From Ureibacillus terrenus (GTDB lineage: Bacteria; Bacillota; Bacilli; Bacillales_A; Planococcaceae): a stretch of 49,471 nt of DNA. Position 1 is the stretch's first letter; every line of letters starts with the position of its first letter. The position numbers were made by a program, and so were the translations under genes. The notes under the pieces were generated by a model that saw only the letters and a list, made by a program, of their open reading frames with translations, did not search any database and had not been told where the DNA came from. Location of the stretch: NCBI RefSeq assembly GCF_006569205.1, contig NZ_VIGD01000018.1, positions 1 to 49,471 on the forward strand, given 5' to 3'. This document shows, in pieces, positions 1-11,575 of this stretch.

Positions 1-84
1 AGCTTCCTATGAGGTCCGCTCGACTTGCATGTATTAGGCACGCCGCCAGCGTTCGTCCTGAGCCAGGATCAAACTCTCCAAAAA
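1..84 (-). rRNA. 16S ribosomal RNA, 5' end (partial)
   Basis: The minus strand reads the universal 16S start GAGTTTGATCCTGGCTCAG at 58-76, followed by the conserved GACGAACGCTGGCGGCGTGCC block and by ACATGCAAGTCGAGCGG, then runs off the window edge at base 1. The 5' end is placed about 8 nt before GAGTTTGATC by analogy with other 16S genes, so base 84 is approximate. The operon is transcribed away from lysS and has its own leader and tandem promoters at 221-364. This matches the rRNA operon found next to lysS in B. subtilis. Confidence 0.97.
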
Positions 85-220
85 GAATTTGATTTCGCTC
101 AAATTGTTTGTCCGAATCCGGTCCGCCGACGGGGCCGGCAAACCAGAATTGTTTCTGGCATCAACGCTTTGGTGTTCAGTTTTCAAGGTTCATTCTTTTT
201 TTCGTTGCGACAGCTTTTAT
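85..220 (-). other. rrn leader region
   Basis: This is the transcribed leader between the P2 promoter and 16S. On the minus strand it contains CTTGAAAACTGAACA around 170-188, a boxA-like antitermination element typical of Bacillus rRNA leaders and spacers, and a GC-rich inverted stretch around 118-140. No coding potential is credible here; short open frames over this stretch are chance. Confidence 0.6.
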
Positions 221-249
221 ATTATATCAATAAAAGTTTCAGAAGTCAA
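221..249 (-). promoter_or_regulatory. rrn P2 promoter (sigma-A)
   Basis: On the minus strand TTGACT (244-249) and a perfect TATAAT (221-226) are separated by exactly 17 bp. The position, about 135 bp upstream of 16S, fits the proximal promoter of a tandem rrn pair. Confidence 0.85.
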
Positions 250-335
250 CAACTTTTTGTCAGGCTGTTTTCGCTGTTTTTACTCTGCGCTTAAAGCTTT
301 ATTAAAATAACTTTTCTATCAACGACAGCTCTTAC

Positions 336-364
336 ATAATAGCATTCCAGTTTTTTTATGTCAA
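336..364 (-). promoter_or_regulatory. rrn P1 promoter (sigma-A)
   Basis: On the minus strand a perfect TTGACA (359-364) and TATTAT (336-341) lie 17 bp apart. The site is about 115 bp upstream of P2 and follows an AT-rich stretch (365-400) that could act as an UP element. Tandem promoters are the rule for Bacillus rRNA operons. Confidence 0.8.
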
Positions 365-600
365 CACTTTTTAATTAAAATTTTCTTCGTCATTTTCTTT
401 ATTTAAAACATTCTTTATCTGCTTATCGCCAGTCCGAACCGGGATTCCGAATCCCTATTATTAATAATAATAGGTTGTTCCAATATTTCAAACCCGCCAA
501 GAAAAACCTTCACTTAATATTCAAATCTGCACATCGAAAAATAGTATTGTGATTTCCATTAAAAAGTATTATTTATTTTTAAAATCTAACAAATAACGCA

Positions 601-641
601 AAAAAATGGGGCTGTCCAATGTTATCATCATCTGGACAGCC
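601..641 (-). terminator. lysS intrinsic terminator
   Basis: The minus strand forms GGCTGTCCA / TGGACAGCC (9-bp stem, 14-nt loop) followed by CCATTTTTTT. It lies 34 bp beyond the lysS stop and separates lysS from the rrn promoters. Confidence 0.85.
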
Positions 642-674
642 ATATATGAAATCATTTTTTCTTTGAAAAAACAA

Positions 675-2574
<1,900 letters not shown>

Positions 2575-3588
2575 TTAAACAGCTTGAAACTCAGGTTTTT
2601 CTTGCTCTTCCCATTGTGCAGCCACATTGTTTAGAATTGCCCGCAATTCTTCCGCCGTTTCCGCCTGATTAATGGCATTGCGAACCATTCCGTTGCCGCG
2701 GATCCCTTTCAAATACCAGGCCGCATGTTTGCGCATTTCGCGTACCGCAATATATTCCCCTTTCAATTTAATCAGACGATCAAAATGTAATAAACAAACA
2801 TCAATTTTTTCCCTGACGGACGGCTCCGGCATTAATTCGCCCGTTTCAAGGTAATGGACCGTACGATAAATCATCCATGGATTGCCCAGTGCGGCCCGGC
2901 CGATCATGACAGCATCAACACCCGTTTCTTCCAGCATCCGTCTGGCATCTTGCGGCGTCTCCACATCTCCATTTCCAATCACAGGAATATCCACATTTTC
3001 CTTTACTTGGCAAATCACATCCCAATCCGCTTTTCCTTCGTACATTTGAATGCGTGTCCGGCCATGGACGGCTACCGCACTGCCGCCGGCTCTTTCAATG
3101 GCCTGTGCATTTTCGACGGCAAATATATGTTCATCGTCCCAGCCAATACGCATTTTCACCGTCACCGGCTTCTTCACAGCATCCACAACCGCGGCAACCA
3201 TTTCATACACTTTTTTCGGATCGAGCAGCCATTTTGCTCCCGCTTCACATTTAATGACCTTGTTAACAGGGCAGCCCATATTAATATCAATTATATCAGC
3301 GTTTGTATATTGGTCGACAAATTTGGCCGCTTCTACAAGGGTTTCTTTTTCACCACCGAAAATCTGCAATGCAATCGGCTTTTCCCTTTCATCTATATAC
3401 AGCAATTCCAATGTTTTTTTATTGCGTGTAATCAAACCTTTATCGCTGATCATTTCAGCATAAACAAGTCCTGCTCCAAATTCTTTCACGGTAAGCCTAA
3501 AAGCTGCGTTGCTGACACCTGCCATAGGGGCAAGTACCACCCGGTTTGCCATGACGATATTTCCGATTTGAAACGGCTTTGTTTCCAC
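2575..3588 (-). CDS. dusB: tRNA-dihydrouridine synthase (DusB type)
   Basis: This is an FMN-dependent enzyme that reduces uridines in the tRNA D-arm with NADPH (B. subtilis YacF family). The 337 residues show the TIM-barrel Dus pattern: APMAGVSNAAFR near residue 20, NMGCPVNKVIKCEAGA with the catalytic-type Cys near 104, VKMRIGWDD, VHGRTR and the phosphate-binding GNGDVETPQDA. The start is a GTG at 3588 preceded by AAAGGAGG about 10 nt upstream. It lies 68 bp after folK in the folate operon. The small helix-turn-helix gene yazB that sits here in B. subtilis is absent. Confidence 0.94.
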   Translation of the reverse strand: METKPFQIGNIVMANRVVLAPMAGVSNAAFRLTVKEFGAGLVYAEMISDKGLITRNKKTLELLYIDEREKPIALQIFGGEKETLVEAAKFVDQYTNADIIDINMGCPVNKVIKCEAGAKWLLDPKKVYEMVAAVVDAVKKPVTVKMRIGWDDEHIFAVENAQAIERAGGSAVAVHGRTRIQMYEGKADWDVICQVKENVDIPVIGNGDVETPQDARRMLEETGVDAVMIGRAALGNPWMIYRTVHYLETGELMPEPSVREKIDVCLLHFDRLIKLKGEYIAVREMRKHAAWYLKGIRGNGMVRNAINQAETAEELRAILNNVAAQWEEQEKPEFQAV

Positions 3589-3656
3589 CTGGCTCTCTCC
3601 TCCTTTCCTGGTTGATCGATTTATATCAATGCGACTTCACGACGCCCAAACCTTCT

Positions 3657-4157
3657 TTACAAAGGAAAAGAATCCTTCCACTTCCGAATCCCTTCTTTTT
3701 CAATGTCCATATTCCTTAACGCCGTTTCCGCTTGTTGCAGCTTTTCTGTATATGGCTTCTTGGCCACATCCATCAGCGGAACGAGCACGAAGGCCCTCTC
3801 AAACATTCGGGGATGGGGAATGATCAATTTTTCCGACTCAATATTGTCATTGTTATAAAGTAAAATGTCAAGATCGATCGTTCTTGGCCCCCAACGGATT
3901 GTTCGAACCCTTCCCAAATCATGTTCAATTGATTGACATTTCTCCAATAATTCAAAAGGTGTCAGAGTGGTTTGGGCATAAAGGGCCATATTCAGAAAAG
4001 AGGGTTGATTGACATAACCGACCGGAGCCGTCTCATAAATGGGCGATACCTTTTGGATCACAATCCCCTCTTGTTGCTGCAGTAATTTTATGGCCTCTTT
4101 CAAATGTTTTTCCCGATCTCCCAAATTTGTTCCTAAGGATAGATAGACATCATTCAC
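3657..4157 (-). CDS. folK: HPPK, 2-amino-4-hydroxy-6-hydroxymethyldihydropteridine pyrophosphokinase
   Basis: It transfers pyrophosphate from ATP to hydroxymethyl-dihydropterin, the step before dihydropteroate synthase in folate synthesis. The 166-residue protein has the HPPK N terminus (YLSLGTNLGDRE), the YETAPVGYVNQPSFLN pterin region and the signature WGPRTIDLDIL with its metal-binding DxD. The start overlaps the end of folB by 8 bp, which indicates translational coupling. It belongs to the folP-folB-folK-dusB transcription unit. Confidence 0.96.
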   Translation of the reverse strand: MNDVYLSLGTNLGDREKHLKEAIKLLQQQEGIVIQKVSPIYETAPVGYVNQPSFLNMALYAQTTLTPFELLEKCQSIEHDLGRVRTIRWGPRTIDLDILLYNNDNIESEKLIIPHPRMFERAFVLVPLMDVAKKPYTEKLQQAETALRNMDIEKEGIRKWKDSFPL

Positions 4158-4521
4158 TGTAACGACCCCTCACAATTTCAACCGCCACTTCTTTGTAGTG
4201 TCCAGGAATTGGAGGATCCGGTTTTACCAGCTCCACCTTGCAGCCAAACACTTGCCCTTTAAACTTTTCTAAAATGGATGAAGCAATCGTTTCCGCTGCC
4301 GCTTCAATCAGTTGAAATGACTTCCCCTCCATCACCGTTTTGCATAGTTCATACACGTCCACATAATTTACTGTATAATTCAAATCGTCGGTTTCCCCTG
4401 CTTTTTTTGTATCAACGGCAAGGGATACAGTTACCCGAAACCGTTGCCCCAGCACCGTCTCCTCCGGCAATACACCATGATAGCCATAAAACTGCATATC
4501 TCTCAAATGTATATAATCCAT
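4150..4521 (-). CDS. folB: Dihydroneopterin aldolase
   Basis: It cleaves 7,8-dihydroneopterin to hydroxymethyl-dihydropterin and glycolaldehyde. The 123 residues match the compact T-fold family: LRDMQFYGYHGVLPEE at the N terminus (Glu of the pterin site), YTVNYVDVYE in the middle and VKPDPPIPGHYK towards the end. It is placed between folP and folK, with a 23-bp gap to folP and an 8-bp overlap with folK. The AGGAGG sequence lies in the folP-folB gap. Confidence 0.96.
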   Translation of the reverse strand: MDYIHLRDMQFYGYHGVLPEETVLGQRFRVTVSLAVDTKKAGETDDLNYTVNYVDVYELCKTVMEGKSFQLIEAAAETIASSILEKFKGQVFGCKVELVKPDPPIPGHYKEVAVEIVRGRYSE

Positions 4522-4544
4522 AATAATCCTCCTAAAAGCATTGA

Positions 4545-5411
4545 TTAATGTCTTTCAGGCAGTTCACCCGTCACTTCAAATTTCCCCATTAATGCATCAA
4601 TCATTTTTACTGTCCTTGCTACCTCCTTCACATCATGGACCCGGACGATATGGCATCCTTTCATTACTCCATAAGCGCATGCTGCAGCAGTTCCCTCTAC
4701 CCGTTCATGAAGCGGAACATTTAATATCGTGCCGATAAACCGTTTTCTCGATGCAGCCAGCAACACCGGGTACCCCCATTCCGCAAGCTCGTCCAACCGC
4801 CGAAGTGTTTCAATCGTTTGTTGTAAATTTTTGGCAAACCCGATGCCCGGATCAAGGATGATATGCTCATCGGGAACCCCTGCGGCTTTCGCAATTTCAA
4901 CGCTTTCCTTCAAGTCATTCAAAAAATCCTCAAAGTAGTCGGTATAATTCGTATCCTCACGATTGTGCATCAAAATGATGGGTACGTTGTATCGGGAAGC
5001 CACCTTTGCCATTTCCGGATCCGCCTTTGCCCCCCAGATATCATTAATGATGTGGGCTCCCGCTTCGATTGCTGCTTTCGCTACAACGGACTTGTAAGTA
5101 TCAATGGAGATGATTGCCGGAAGCTGTTCTTCTCTTAATGCCTTAATGACCGGAACAACCCTTGCGATTTCTTCTTCATCGGAAATGCGTGTATACCCGG
5201 GACGAGTTGATTCGCCGCCCACATCAATGATTTTCGCACCGTGTTGGACCATCTCTTTCGCATGGGCCAAAGCGGTCTCGACCGAATTATATTTCCCTCC
5301 ATCCGAAAACGAATCCGGTGTTACATTTAATATGCCCATAACAAAAGTTTCCTTGGTATAATCAAGTTTTATATTATTTATAATTAACGGCTTCGTATAT
5401 TTTGACAGCAT
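4545..5411 (-). CDS. folP: Dihydropteroate synthase (sulfonamide target)
   Basis: It condenses hydroxymethyl-dihydropterin pyrophosphate with p-aminobenzoate. The 288-residue TIM barrel shows MGILNVTPDSFSDGG near residue 27, GGESTRPGY (loop 2), IISIDTYKS, INDIWG, DPGIGFAKN and ASRKRFIG. An upstream in-frame ATG at 5426 lacks a ribosome binding site; the ATG at 5411 has GAGGTG about 8 nt upstream and is chosen. In B. subtilis this operon also carries pabB, pabA and pabC between cysK and folP. None is present here, so p-aminobenzoate synthesis must be encoded elsewhere or be lacking. Confidence 0.96.
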   Translation of the reverse strand: MLSKYTKPLIINNIKLDYTKETFVMGILNVTPDSFSDGGKYNSVETALAHAKEMVQHGAKIIDVGGESTRPGYTRISDEEEIARVVPVIKALREEQLPAIISIDTYKSVVAKAAIEAGAHIINDIWGAKADPEMAKVASRYNVPIILMHNREDTNYTDYFEDFLNDLKESVEIAKAAGVPDEHIILDPGIGFAKNLQQTIETLRRLDELAEWGYPVLLAASRKRFIGTILNVPLHERVEGTAAACAYGVMKGCHIVRVHDVKEVARTVKMIDALMGKFEVTGELPERH

Positions 5412-5550
5412 GAACGCACACCTCATTCATTGTTCTTCTATTCATCCTAAACAAGTATATCATTTTCAACATAAATGGGCTTCATGCTCGTTCTTTTTAT
5501 GTATTGATCAATTTGGAATACCATATGGGAATATCTTTCTTCCCGAAACA

Positions 5551-5588
5551 AAAAAATCGGCATTATCCCAAAGGACAATGCCGATTTT
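5551..5588 (-). terminator. cysK intrinsic terminator
   Basis: The minus strand carries AATCGGCATTGTCC / GGGATAATGCCGATT with a 3-nt loop and TTTTTTG immediately after. It separates cysK from folP, so folP needs its own promoter in 5412-5550; I see only a TATACT-like -10 there. Confidence 0.9.
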
Positions 5589-5595
5589 CCGGTGA

Positions 5596-6531
5596 TTAGT
5601 CTTCAAAATTATATAATGCTGTTGATAAGTAGCGTTCACCGTTGGATGGAACAATCGCCAATACGTTAGATCCTTTGCCTAAACGTTTTGCAGTTTGAAT
5701 AGCAGCGTAGATAGCAGCTCCAGAAGAAATACCGCATAGGATGCCTTCTTCACGGCCTACTTTACGTGCTGTTTCGAAAGCAGTTTCGTTATCAACCGGG
5801 AACACAGAGTTATAGATTTCAGTATTTAATACTTTTGGTACGAAACCTGCGCCGATACCTTGGATTTTGTGCGGACCTGGTTTACCTCCGGATAATACAG
5901 GCGAATCTTTAGGTTCTACCGCAATAATTTCAATGTTAGGGAATTTTTCTCTCAACACTTCGCCTGCGCCTGTAATAGTACCGCCTGTACCAACACCTGC
6001 AACAAATGCATCCAATTGTACCCCTGAATTTTCAAATGCTTCCACAATTTCCGGACCTGTAGTTAAACGATGGATTTCTGCGTTTGCAGGGTTTTCAAAT
6101 TGTTGTGGCATGAAATAACCGTTTTCTTCTGCAAGAGCTGTCGCTTTTGCAATGGCCCCTTTCATTCCTTCAGGACCAGGTGTCAATACCAATTCAGCTC
6201 CATAAGCACGAAGCAATTTACGGCGTTCAATACTCATTGTTTCAGGCATTACTAGAATTGCACGATAGCCTTTTGCCGCAGCGATCATGGCAAGTCCGAT
6301 ACCAGTGTTCCCTGAAGTTGGTTCGATGATTGTGCCGCCTGGTTTTAATTTGCCTTCTTTTTCTGCCGCCTCGATCATTGCCAAAGCGATACGGTCTTTA
6401 ACAGAGCTTCCTGGGTTGAAATATTCCAATTTAACCCAAACTGTTCCTTCGTCTTCAGTTGTTTGGTGGTTAAGTTTTACAATTGGCGTACGACCAACTA
6501 ATTCAGTAATAGAATTATATAATTTGCTCAT
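5596..6531 (-). CDS. cysK: Cysteine synthase A (O-acetylserine sulfhydrylase)
   Basis: This PLP enzyme makes cysteine from O-acetylserine and sulfide. The 311 residues include the PLP lysine in [12 protein letters not shown] (Lys45), the substrate loop [11 protein letters not shown] near 70-80, the phosphate-cup glycines in [13 protein letters not shown] and the C-terminal serine site GISSGAA. The length is standard. It has its own promoter at 6584-6612 and terminator at 5551-5588, so it is a single-gene unit. CymR control is known in B. subtilis; I could not firmly identify a CymR site here. Confidence 0.97.
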   Translation of the reverse strand: MSKLYNSITELVGRTPIVKLNHQTTEDEGTVWVKLEYFNPGSSVKDRIALAMIEAAEKEGKLKPGGTIIEPTSGNTGIGLAMIAAAKGYRAILVMPETMSIERRKLLRAYGAELVLTPGPEGMKGAIAKATALAEENGYFMPQQFENPANAEIHRLTTGPEIVEAFENSGVQLDAFVAGVGTGGTITGAGEVLREKFPNIEIIAVEPKDSPVLSGGKPGPHKIQGIGAGFVPKVLNTEIYNSVFPVDNETAFETARKVGREEGILCGISSGAAIYAAIQTAKRLGKGSNVLAIVPSNGERYLSTALYNFED

Positions 6532-6583
6532 TCATGGTTCCCCTTTCAAATACCGACTATGTTTATAGGTTTTCATGTTTTAA

Positions 6584-6612
6584 TATTAACAACAATTATT
6601 GGTTTTTGTCAA
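6584..6612 (-). promoter_or_regulatory. cysK promoter (sigma-A)
   Basis: On the minus strand TTGACA (6607-6612) and TTAATA (6584-6589) are 17 bp apart, about 55 bp upstream of the cysK start. GGGGAACC lies just before the ATG. Confidence 0.7.
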
Positions 6613-6660
6613 TGAAAATAGAAGTGAAATTTTGTAAAAATTTTAAATGATAATTAATAT

Positions 6661-7611
6661 TTATTCTCCATAGAACCATGAAACATTAAAATCTCTCCAA
6701 AACGTTTCGGGAGAAATGGTGGAAGGCAATTGTTCCATCGCCAAGACCCGTTTAATATGATCTTTTACCTCTTCAAATTCAAAGGATTTCCCATCCATCT
6801 TTTCAACGACTTGAACGATTCCATACCGCCCGTCTCTTAAGATGAAAGGTTTGCTGATTTCATTTTTCTCCAACTTCTGAACCGCTTTCAAAATGTTCGG
6901 ATCCACATCTGACTGCTTTGAAATATAGCCAATATCGCCCCCCAAACTTGCCGATACCGGTTCAAGGGAACGCTCCTTGGCAAGCACCGAAAAATCGGAC
7001 CCTTTTTCCAGTTCATCCAGAACTTTTTCCGCCTCTTTTTTGGTATTTACCACTATTAATTTTGCCCTGTATGTAGCCTGTATATTATAAAGCGATTCAT
7101 TTTCTTTGTAATATTCTTTTAAATCTTTTTCATCGATCACGATATCCTTTGTTAATACTTTTTCCAATATCAGCTGGGACTTGATTTGATTTTTCAATTC
7201 TTTTTCATCTAATTGCGCAAGCGTTGAATCCATTTCGCTGGATGAAATCATTAAAGAGCGCTCTAAATCAATTTCTTCATCGGTTACGTCAATGTCATAT
7301 TCTTTCGCTGCCTTTTCCATCACCTTTTCGTTGACCATGCGCTGCAATGTTTCCTTCCCGTAATAGCGCTCCATTTCAGCCATCCATTGTTGCCGGGTGA
7401 TTTTTTCGCCATCAATGCGTGCAACAACGGTCTCATCATCGCCCGCATCCCCATCTACCAATGCAAATAGCCATAGGACAAACCAAAAAATGTTTCCTAA
7501 AAATAAAATGGCAAGCAAAGTCAGCACCGGTTTGGTTTTTAAGCGACGTTTTGATAGCGGCACATTCTGAACAGACCGATTATTTTGATTCATTCTTTGC
7601 CTGTATTTCAC
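6661..7611 (-). CDS. Membrane-anchored parvulin-type peptidyl-prolyl isomerase (YacD/PrsA-like)
   Basis: This is likely an extracytoplasmic foldase. The 316 residues begin with a basic segment (about 1-28), then one membrane span (about 29-50, [22 protein letters not shown]) without a lipobox cysteine. A SurA/PrsA-like N-domain follows ([15 protein letters not shown]), then a parvulin domain at about 175-270 with [21 protein letters not shown] and [17 protein letters not shown]. The start is a GTG at 7611 with GAGGG 8 nt upstream, overlapping the hslO 3' end by 32 bp; an ATG at 7593 is an alternative. The position between hslO and cysK equals B. subtilis yacD. Client proteins cannot be read from sequence. 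Confidence 0.85.
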   Translation of the reverse strand: MKYRQRMNQNNRSVQNVPLSKRRLKTKPVLTLLAILFLGNIFWFVLWLFALVDGDAGDDETVVARIDGEKITRQQWMAEMERYYGKETLQRMVNEKVMEKAAKEYDIDVTDEEIDLERSLMISSSEMDSTLAQLDEKELKNQIKSQLILEKVLTKDIVIDEKDLKEYYKENESLYNIQATYRAKLIVVNTKKEAEKVLDELEKGSDFSVLAKERSLEPVSASLGGDIGYISKQSDVDPNILKAVQKLEKNEISKPFILRDGRYGIVQVVEKMDGKSFEFEEVKDHIKRVLAMEQLPSTISPETFWRDFNVSWFYGE

Positions 7612-8476
7612 GGATAAAACCCTCTAACTCCTCTTTGCTAAAATAATATTTTTCCATACAGAAGTGGCATTGCGCTTCAGCTCCGCCATCTTCGTCAATC
7701 ATTTCTTGAATTTCTTGTATTCCCAGGGATTGAATGGCCGCTCCAAAACGTTCCTTTGAACAGTTGCATTTAAATTGAATAGGCATTGTTTCCAAGACTT
7801 TTACATTTCCTTCGCCTAATACGGCTTCCAAAATTTGTTCCGGAGTATAGCCTTTCTCGATCATTTTGGAGATTGGTTCAACAGTTTTTAAACGGGTTTC
7901 AATGGCTTCAATGGTTTCTTCATCACACCCCGGCATTACTTGAATAATAAACCCCCCGGCAGCTAGGACGGAATTATCCGTATTGACAAGCACACCTAAT
8001 CCCACTGATGAAGGGATTTGTTCGGAAGCCGCATAATAATAAGTGAAATCTTCGGCTATTTCCCCGGAAACAATCGGTGTCTGCCCTGAAAACATTTCCC
8101 TTACACCCAAGTCTTTTACAATTGTTATGCTGCCTTGGGTTCCAACCGCGCGGCGCACATCCAATTTCCCGGCTTCATTTAGCGGGAAATGGATATGAGG
8201 ATTTGTAACATACCCCCTTACTTCTCCTTTTCCATTCGCATCGATCAGCACGATTCCTATTGGGCCGCCGCCTTCGATTTTGATTGTAATTTTATCATCC
8301 TGGTTCATCATGGACCCCATCATCACACCCGCTGTCAAAGCCCTGCCCAAAGCAGCAGTCGCAGTAGGCCAAGTATCATGCCTTTTTTGTGCTTCTCCGA
8401 CTGTATTCGTTGAACGTGCTGCATAGGCACGTATCTTCCCGTCAAATGCCAACGCTTTTACTAAATAATCTTCCAT
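7580..8476 (-). CDS. hslO: Hsp33 redox-regulated molecular chaperone
   Basis: This holdase is activated by oxidation and unfolding. The 298 residues end in the diagnostic zinc-binding switch: CNC near residue 238, then CHFC after 30 residues (a CxC-x30-CxxC pattern). The N-terminal domain has [18 protein letters not shown] and [13 protein letters not shown]. The ATG at 8476 follows GAGAGAGGA. It lies 20 bp after coaX, and its end overlaps the downstream foldase gene, so coaX, hslO and the foldase appear co-transcribed. Confidence 0.97.
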   Translation of the reverse strand: MEDYLVKALAFDGKIRAYAARSTNTVGEAQKRHDTWPTATAALGRALTAGVMMGSMMNQDDKITIKIEGGGPIGIVLIDANGKGEVRGYVTNPHIHFPLNEAGKLDVRRAVGTQGSITIVKDLGVREMFSGQTPIVSGEIAEDFTYYYAASEQIPSSVGLGVLVNTDNSVLAAGGFIIQVMPGCDEETIEAIETRLKTVEPISKMIEKGYTPEQILEAVLGEGNVKVLETMPIQFKCNCSKERFGAAIQSLGIQEIQEMIDEDGGAEAQCHFCMEKYYFSKEELEGFIREIQAKNESK

Positions 8477-8496
8477 ATCAACATTCCTCTCTCCAG

Positions 8497-9264
8497 TTAT
8501 TGATTTCTTTTATATATAATGTATAGCCCTTTTAATGTTAAAAACTTGTCCACGATATCAATCACTTTCGTTTCATTTGAAAAGAACTCGGCAAGTCCCC
8601 CTGTCGCAATCACCAAAGGTTCATCCTTGCTCTGCTCTTTCATGCGGTTGACAATTCCTTCAACCAGTCCGAGGAATCCGTAAAAAATACCAGATTGGAT
8701 GGAAGCGACTGTATTTTTCGCAATCACATCCACCGGTTTGACAAGCTCGACCCGCGGCAATTTCGATGCCTTTGTAAATAGGGCATCCAAAGAGATTGTG
8801 ACACCCGGGGTAATCGCCCCTCCTAGATAATGACCTTTTTCATTAATATAACTGAAGGTGATGGCCGTTCCAAAATCCACCACAATCAACGGCCTTGTCC
8901 CATATTCATGCACAGCTGCAACCGCATTGACGATGCGGTCTGTTCCAACTTCCCGGGGATTATCGCATTTGATATTTAAACCTGTTTTAACCCCTGGACC
9001 AACAAAAAGGGGGCTAATATGAAAATATTTCCGGCACATTTCTTCCAACACGTGCATGATTGGCGGCACGACAGAAGAAATGATGATTCCATCAATATCG
9101 CTGAAGGCGATTCCTTCATAGTTAAAAAAGGCATATAAATGCATGGCGTATTCATCAGCCGTTTTATTCTTTTCCATTTCCATTTTCCAATGGTGCGCCA
9201 ATCGGTCATTTTGATAAACGCCTAAAGAAATTTTTGAATTTCCAACGTCAATTGCCAAAATCAC
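8497..9264 (-). CDS. coaX: Type III pantothenate kinase
   Basis: It catalyses the first step of coenzyme A synthesis. The protein is in the ASKHA fold: the N-terminal phosphate loop [14 protein letters not shown], the pantothenate/metal motif [26 protein letters not shown] and GGAITPGV are all present. The open frame extends upstream to 9324, but the family begins just before LAIDVGN. The GTG at 9264 has GGAAGTGA at suitable spacing and gives 255 residues, close to the usual 255-260. The promoter is at 9295-9324. Confidence 0.95.
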   Translation of the reverse strand: MILAIDVGNSKISLGVYQNDRLAHHWKMEMEKNKTADEYAMHLYAFFNYEGIAFSDIDGIIISSVVPPIMHVLEEMCRKYFHISPLFVGPGVKTGLNIKCDNPREVGTDRIVNAVAAVHEYGTRPLIVVDFGTAITFSYINEKGHYLGGAITPGVTISLDALFTKASKLPRVELVKPVDVIAKNTVASIQSGIFYGFLGLVEGIVNRMKEQSKDEPLVIATGGLAEFFSNETKVIDIVDKFLTLKGLYIIYKRNQ

Positions 9265-9294
9265 TGCAATCACTTCCATTTTACGTTTGATGAA

Positions 9295-9324
9295 ATAATA
9301 CCATATTGCATGATGTTCGCTCAA
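9295..9324 (-). promoter_or_regulatory. coaX-hslO promoter (sigma-A)
   Basis: On the minus strand TTGAGC (9319-9324) and TATTAT (9295-9300) lie 18 bp apart, about 30 bp from the chosen coaX start and just downstream of the ftsH terminator. Confidence 0.65.
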
Positions 9325-9342
9325 AAAGATTCATCTTTCGCA

Positions 9343-9381
9343 CAAAAAAAGCGGCACCAGGAATATTATTCTGATGCCACT
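9343..9381 (-). terminator. ftsH intrinsic terminator
   Basis: On the minus strand AGTGGCATCAG / CTGGTGCCGCT forms a long stem with G-U pairs and a roughly 10-nt loop, followed by TTTTTTTG. It starts about 10 bp beyond the ftsH stop. Confidence 0.88.
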
Positions 9382-9391
9382 AACACAATGT

Positions 9392-11443
9392 TTATTCCTT
9401 TTTCTCCCCGTTGAAACGATTCAAATCAGGGGAATCTCCTTTTGGTAAATCATCTGTCGTCGGCGCTTTCGGTTCACCGGCAACTTCTTGATGAATTTGC
9501 GCAGAGCCGGCCTTTTCAATGCTTGCTTCATTTGATTCAGAAGCAGACTCATTTTTATTTTCTTCTTGTTTCGGTTCCACTGTTGAGATTTTAACGGATT
9601 CTTCTTCCGTTTTTTCAGGCAAGCAGCCGTAATCGCGCAAGTGTTCAATTTGCTCTGCGTTTAATGTTTCATGTTCCAATAGGGCTTGCGCAATCCGATC
9701 TAATAAATCACGTTTTTCTGTCAGAATGCGTTTTGCCCGTTCATATTGCTCGGTCACAATTTTTTGCATTTCTTTATCAATTTCATAAGCAATCGCTTCA
9801 GAGTAGTTCTGATCTGTATTGAAGTCCCGCCCCAAGAAAACATTTCCGCTTTGAGGGGATCCGAATTGCAATTGGCCCAATTTCTCGCTCATGCCAAATT
9901 CCGTCACCATGCGGCGGGCAATTTCCGTAACTTTTTGGAAGTCATTATGAGCACCAGTGGAAATTTCCCCTAGTACAATTTCCTCTGCTGCCCGTCCTCC
10001 AAGAAGTCCGGTAATGCGATCCAGCAATTCTTCTTTTGTTTGGAAGAAACGCTCTTCTTTTGGAAGCATGATTGCATAACCGCCCGCTTGGCCCCGCGGA
10101 ACAATCGTCACTTTGTGAACTTTTTCCGCTGAATCGAGCGTTAAACCGATTACAACGTGCCCTGCTTCATGATAAGCAACAAGTTTTTTCTCTTTTGGCG
10201 TATATGCTCGGCTTGTTTTAGCCGGTCCGGCAATTACCCGGTCACTAGCTTCGTCAATATCTTCCATATAAATTTTCCGCTTTCCTTTGCGCGTTGCAAC
10301 TAGAGCCGCTTCGTTCAGCAAGTTTTCCAAATCCGCACCTGAAAAACCTGGCGTCCGTTGAGCGACGGCCTTTAAATCCACTTCTTCCGCAAGCGGCTTA
10401 TTGCGCGCATGAACTTTAAGAATCGCTTCCCGTCCTTTGACATCCGGATAACCTACCGTGATTTGGCGGTCAAAGCGGCCTGGACGCAACAACGCTTTAT
10501 CCAGGATATCCGGGCGGTTTGTAGCAGCAATAATGATTATTCCTTCATTTGCGCTGAAACCATCCATTTCGACAAGCAACTGGTTCAACGTTTGCTCACG
10601 CTCGTCATGGCCTCCGCCGAGACCTGCACCGCGTTGGCGTCCTACCGCATCAATCTCGTCGATAAAGATGATACATGGCGCATTTTTCTTCGCTGTTTCA
10701 AACAAGTCGCGAACGCGGGATGCACCCACCCCTACAAACATTTCAACAAAGTCTGAACCGGAAATGGAGAAGAACGGAACTCCTGCTTCACCTGCAACAG
10801 CCCGGGCAAGCAATGTTTTCCCGGTACCTGGAGGACCCACTAACAAAATCCCTTTTGGAATGCGTGCCCCCATCTCTGTAAACTTGCGGTGGTCTTTCAA
10901 AAATTCTACTACTTCCACCAATTCGGCCTTTTCTTCATCTGCTCCTGCAACATCCTCGAAGCGGACTTTTTTCTTATCCGCTTCATATAATTTCGCTTTG
11001 CTTTTGCCGAAATTCATCACTTTATTTCCTCCGCCCTGAGTTTGGCTCAAGAGGAAGAAGAATAAAATGATGATAATAATGAATGGTATGATGCCAGTGA
11101 AGAATTGTACCCATCCACTGGTTTCAGGAGCTGGCAAAAAACGTATATCCGGATTGTTTTTTACTGCATTATCTATTTTTTCCATCAGCGCTGGGTTGTT
11201 TTGAGGAAGGTTCACGGTGAAGGTTTGATCTTCTCCGCCTGCAAACTCGCCCTCTACAACAAAAACACCCGCATCCGGCTGAATGCTTAAAGATTTGATT
11301 TTTCCATTTTCTAAGGCGTTAATAAATTCGCCATAAGTCAATTCTTTTGACGGTTGGCTACCACCGTTGAAGGTGCCAAAAATACCAATCACGACAAGAA
11401 AAATTAATAAATAAAGTATGGTGTATCGGAATATTCGATTCAT
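9392..11443 (-). CDS. ftsH: ATP-dependent zinc metalloprotease FtsH
   Basis: This membrane-bound AAA+ protease degrades regulatory and misfolded membrane proteins. With the ATG at 11443 (AGGAGG 6 nt upstream) it has 683 residues. Two spans (about 7-23 and 112-133) flank an extracytoplasmic domain. Walker A GPPGTGKT is at 203-210, Walker B IIFIDEID near 258-265, the SRH arginine region RPGRFDRQ near 320-327, and the zinc site HEAGH at 425-429. After the protease domain there is a tail of about 75 residues rich in Glu, Lys, Ser and Asn, longer than in B. subtilis FtsH (637 residues). In B. subtilis FtsH loss affects sporulation and stress responses. Confidence 0.97.
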   Translation of the reverse strand: MNRIFRYTILYLLIFLVVIGIFGTFNGGSQPSKELTYGEFINALENGKIKSLSIQPDAGVFVVEGEFAGGEDQTFTVNLPQNNPALMEKIDNAVKNNPDIRFLPAPETSGWVQFFTGIIPFIIIIILFFFLLSQTQGGGNKVMNFGKSKAKLYEADKKKVRFEDVAGADEEKAELVEVVEFLKDHRKFTEMGARIPKGILLVGPPGTGKTLLARAVAGEAGVPFFSISGSDFVEMFVGVGASRVRDLFETAKKNAPCIIFIDEIDAVGRQRGAGLGGGHDEREQTLNQLLVEMDGFSANEGIIIIAATNRPDILDKALLRPGRFDRQITVGYPDVKGREAILKVHARNKPLAEEVDLKAVAQRTPGFSGADLENLLNEAALVATRKGKRKIYMEDIDEASDRVIAGPAKTSRAYTPKEKKLVAYHEAGHVVIGLTLDSAEKVHKVTIVPRGQAGGYAIMLPKEERFFQTKEELLDRITGLLGGRAAEEIVLGEISTGAHNDFQKVTEIARRMVTEFGMSEKLGQLQFGSPQSGNVFLGRDFNTDQNYSEAIAYEIDKEMQKIVTEQYERAKRILTEKRDLLDRIAQALLEHETLNAEQIEHLRDYGCLPEKTEEESVKISTVEPKQEENKNESASESNEASIEKAGSAQIHQEVAGEPKAPTTDDLPKGDSPDLNRFNGEKKE

Positions 11444-11485
11444 CCCCAGCCTCCTCACAACTTAACACAAAAACTATAAGTAAAA

Positions 11486-11514
11486 TCTTAACATACCATT
11501 ATTTCATCATACAA
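11486..11514 (-). promoter_or_regulatory. Possible ftsH promoter
   Basis: On the minus strand TTGTAT (11509-11514) and TTAAGA (11486-11491) are 17 bp apart, about 43 bp before the ftsH start. No clear terminator follows hpt, so read-through from hpt is also possible. Confidence 0.38.
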
Positions 11515-11575
11515 TGAAATGCACTGATAATGTAGCGTTTTTGCTTTTTTGTCATTTTTTTGGCATGCATTCCGT

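Noticed and set aside
2854..3615. 253-codon plus-strand open frame opposite dusB
   Set aside because: It is the antisense of a well-recognised gene, rich in His, Phe and Ile with no family pattern and no ribosome binding site.
10458..11039. 193-codon plus-strand open frame inside ftsH
   Set aside because: It is antisense to the conserved AAA+ core; the open frame follows from the codon use of ftsH.
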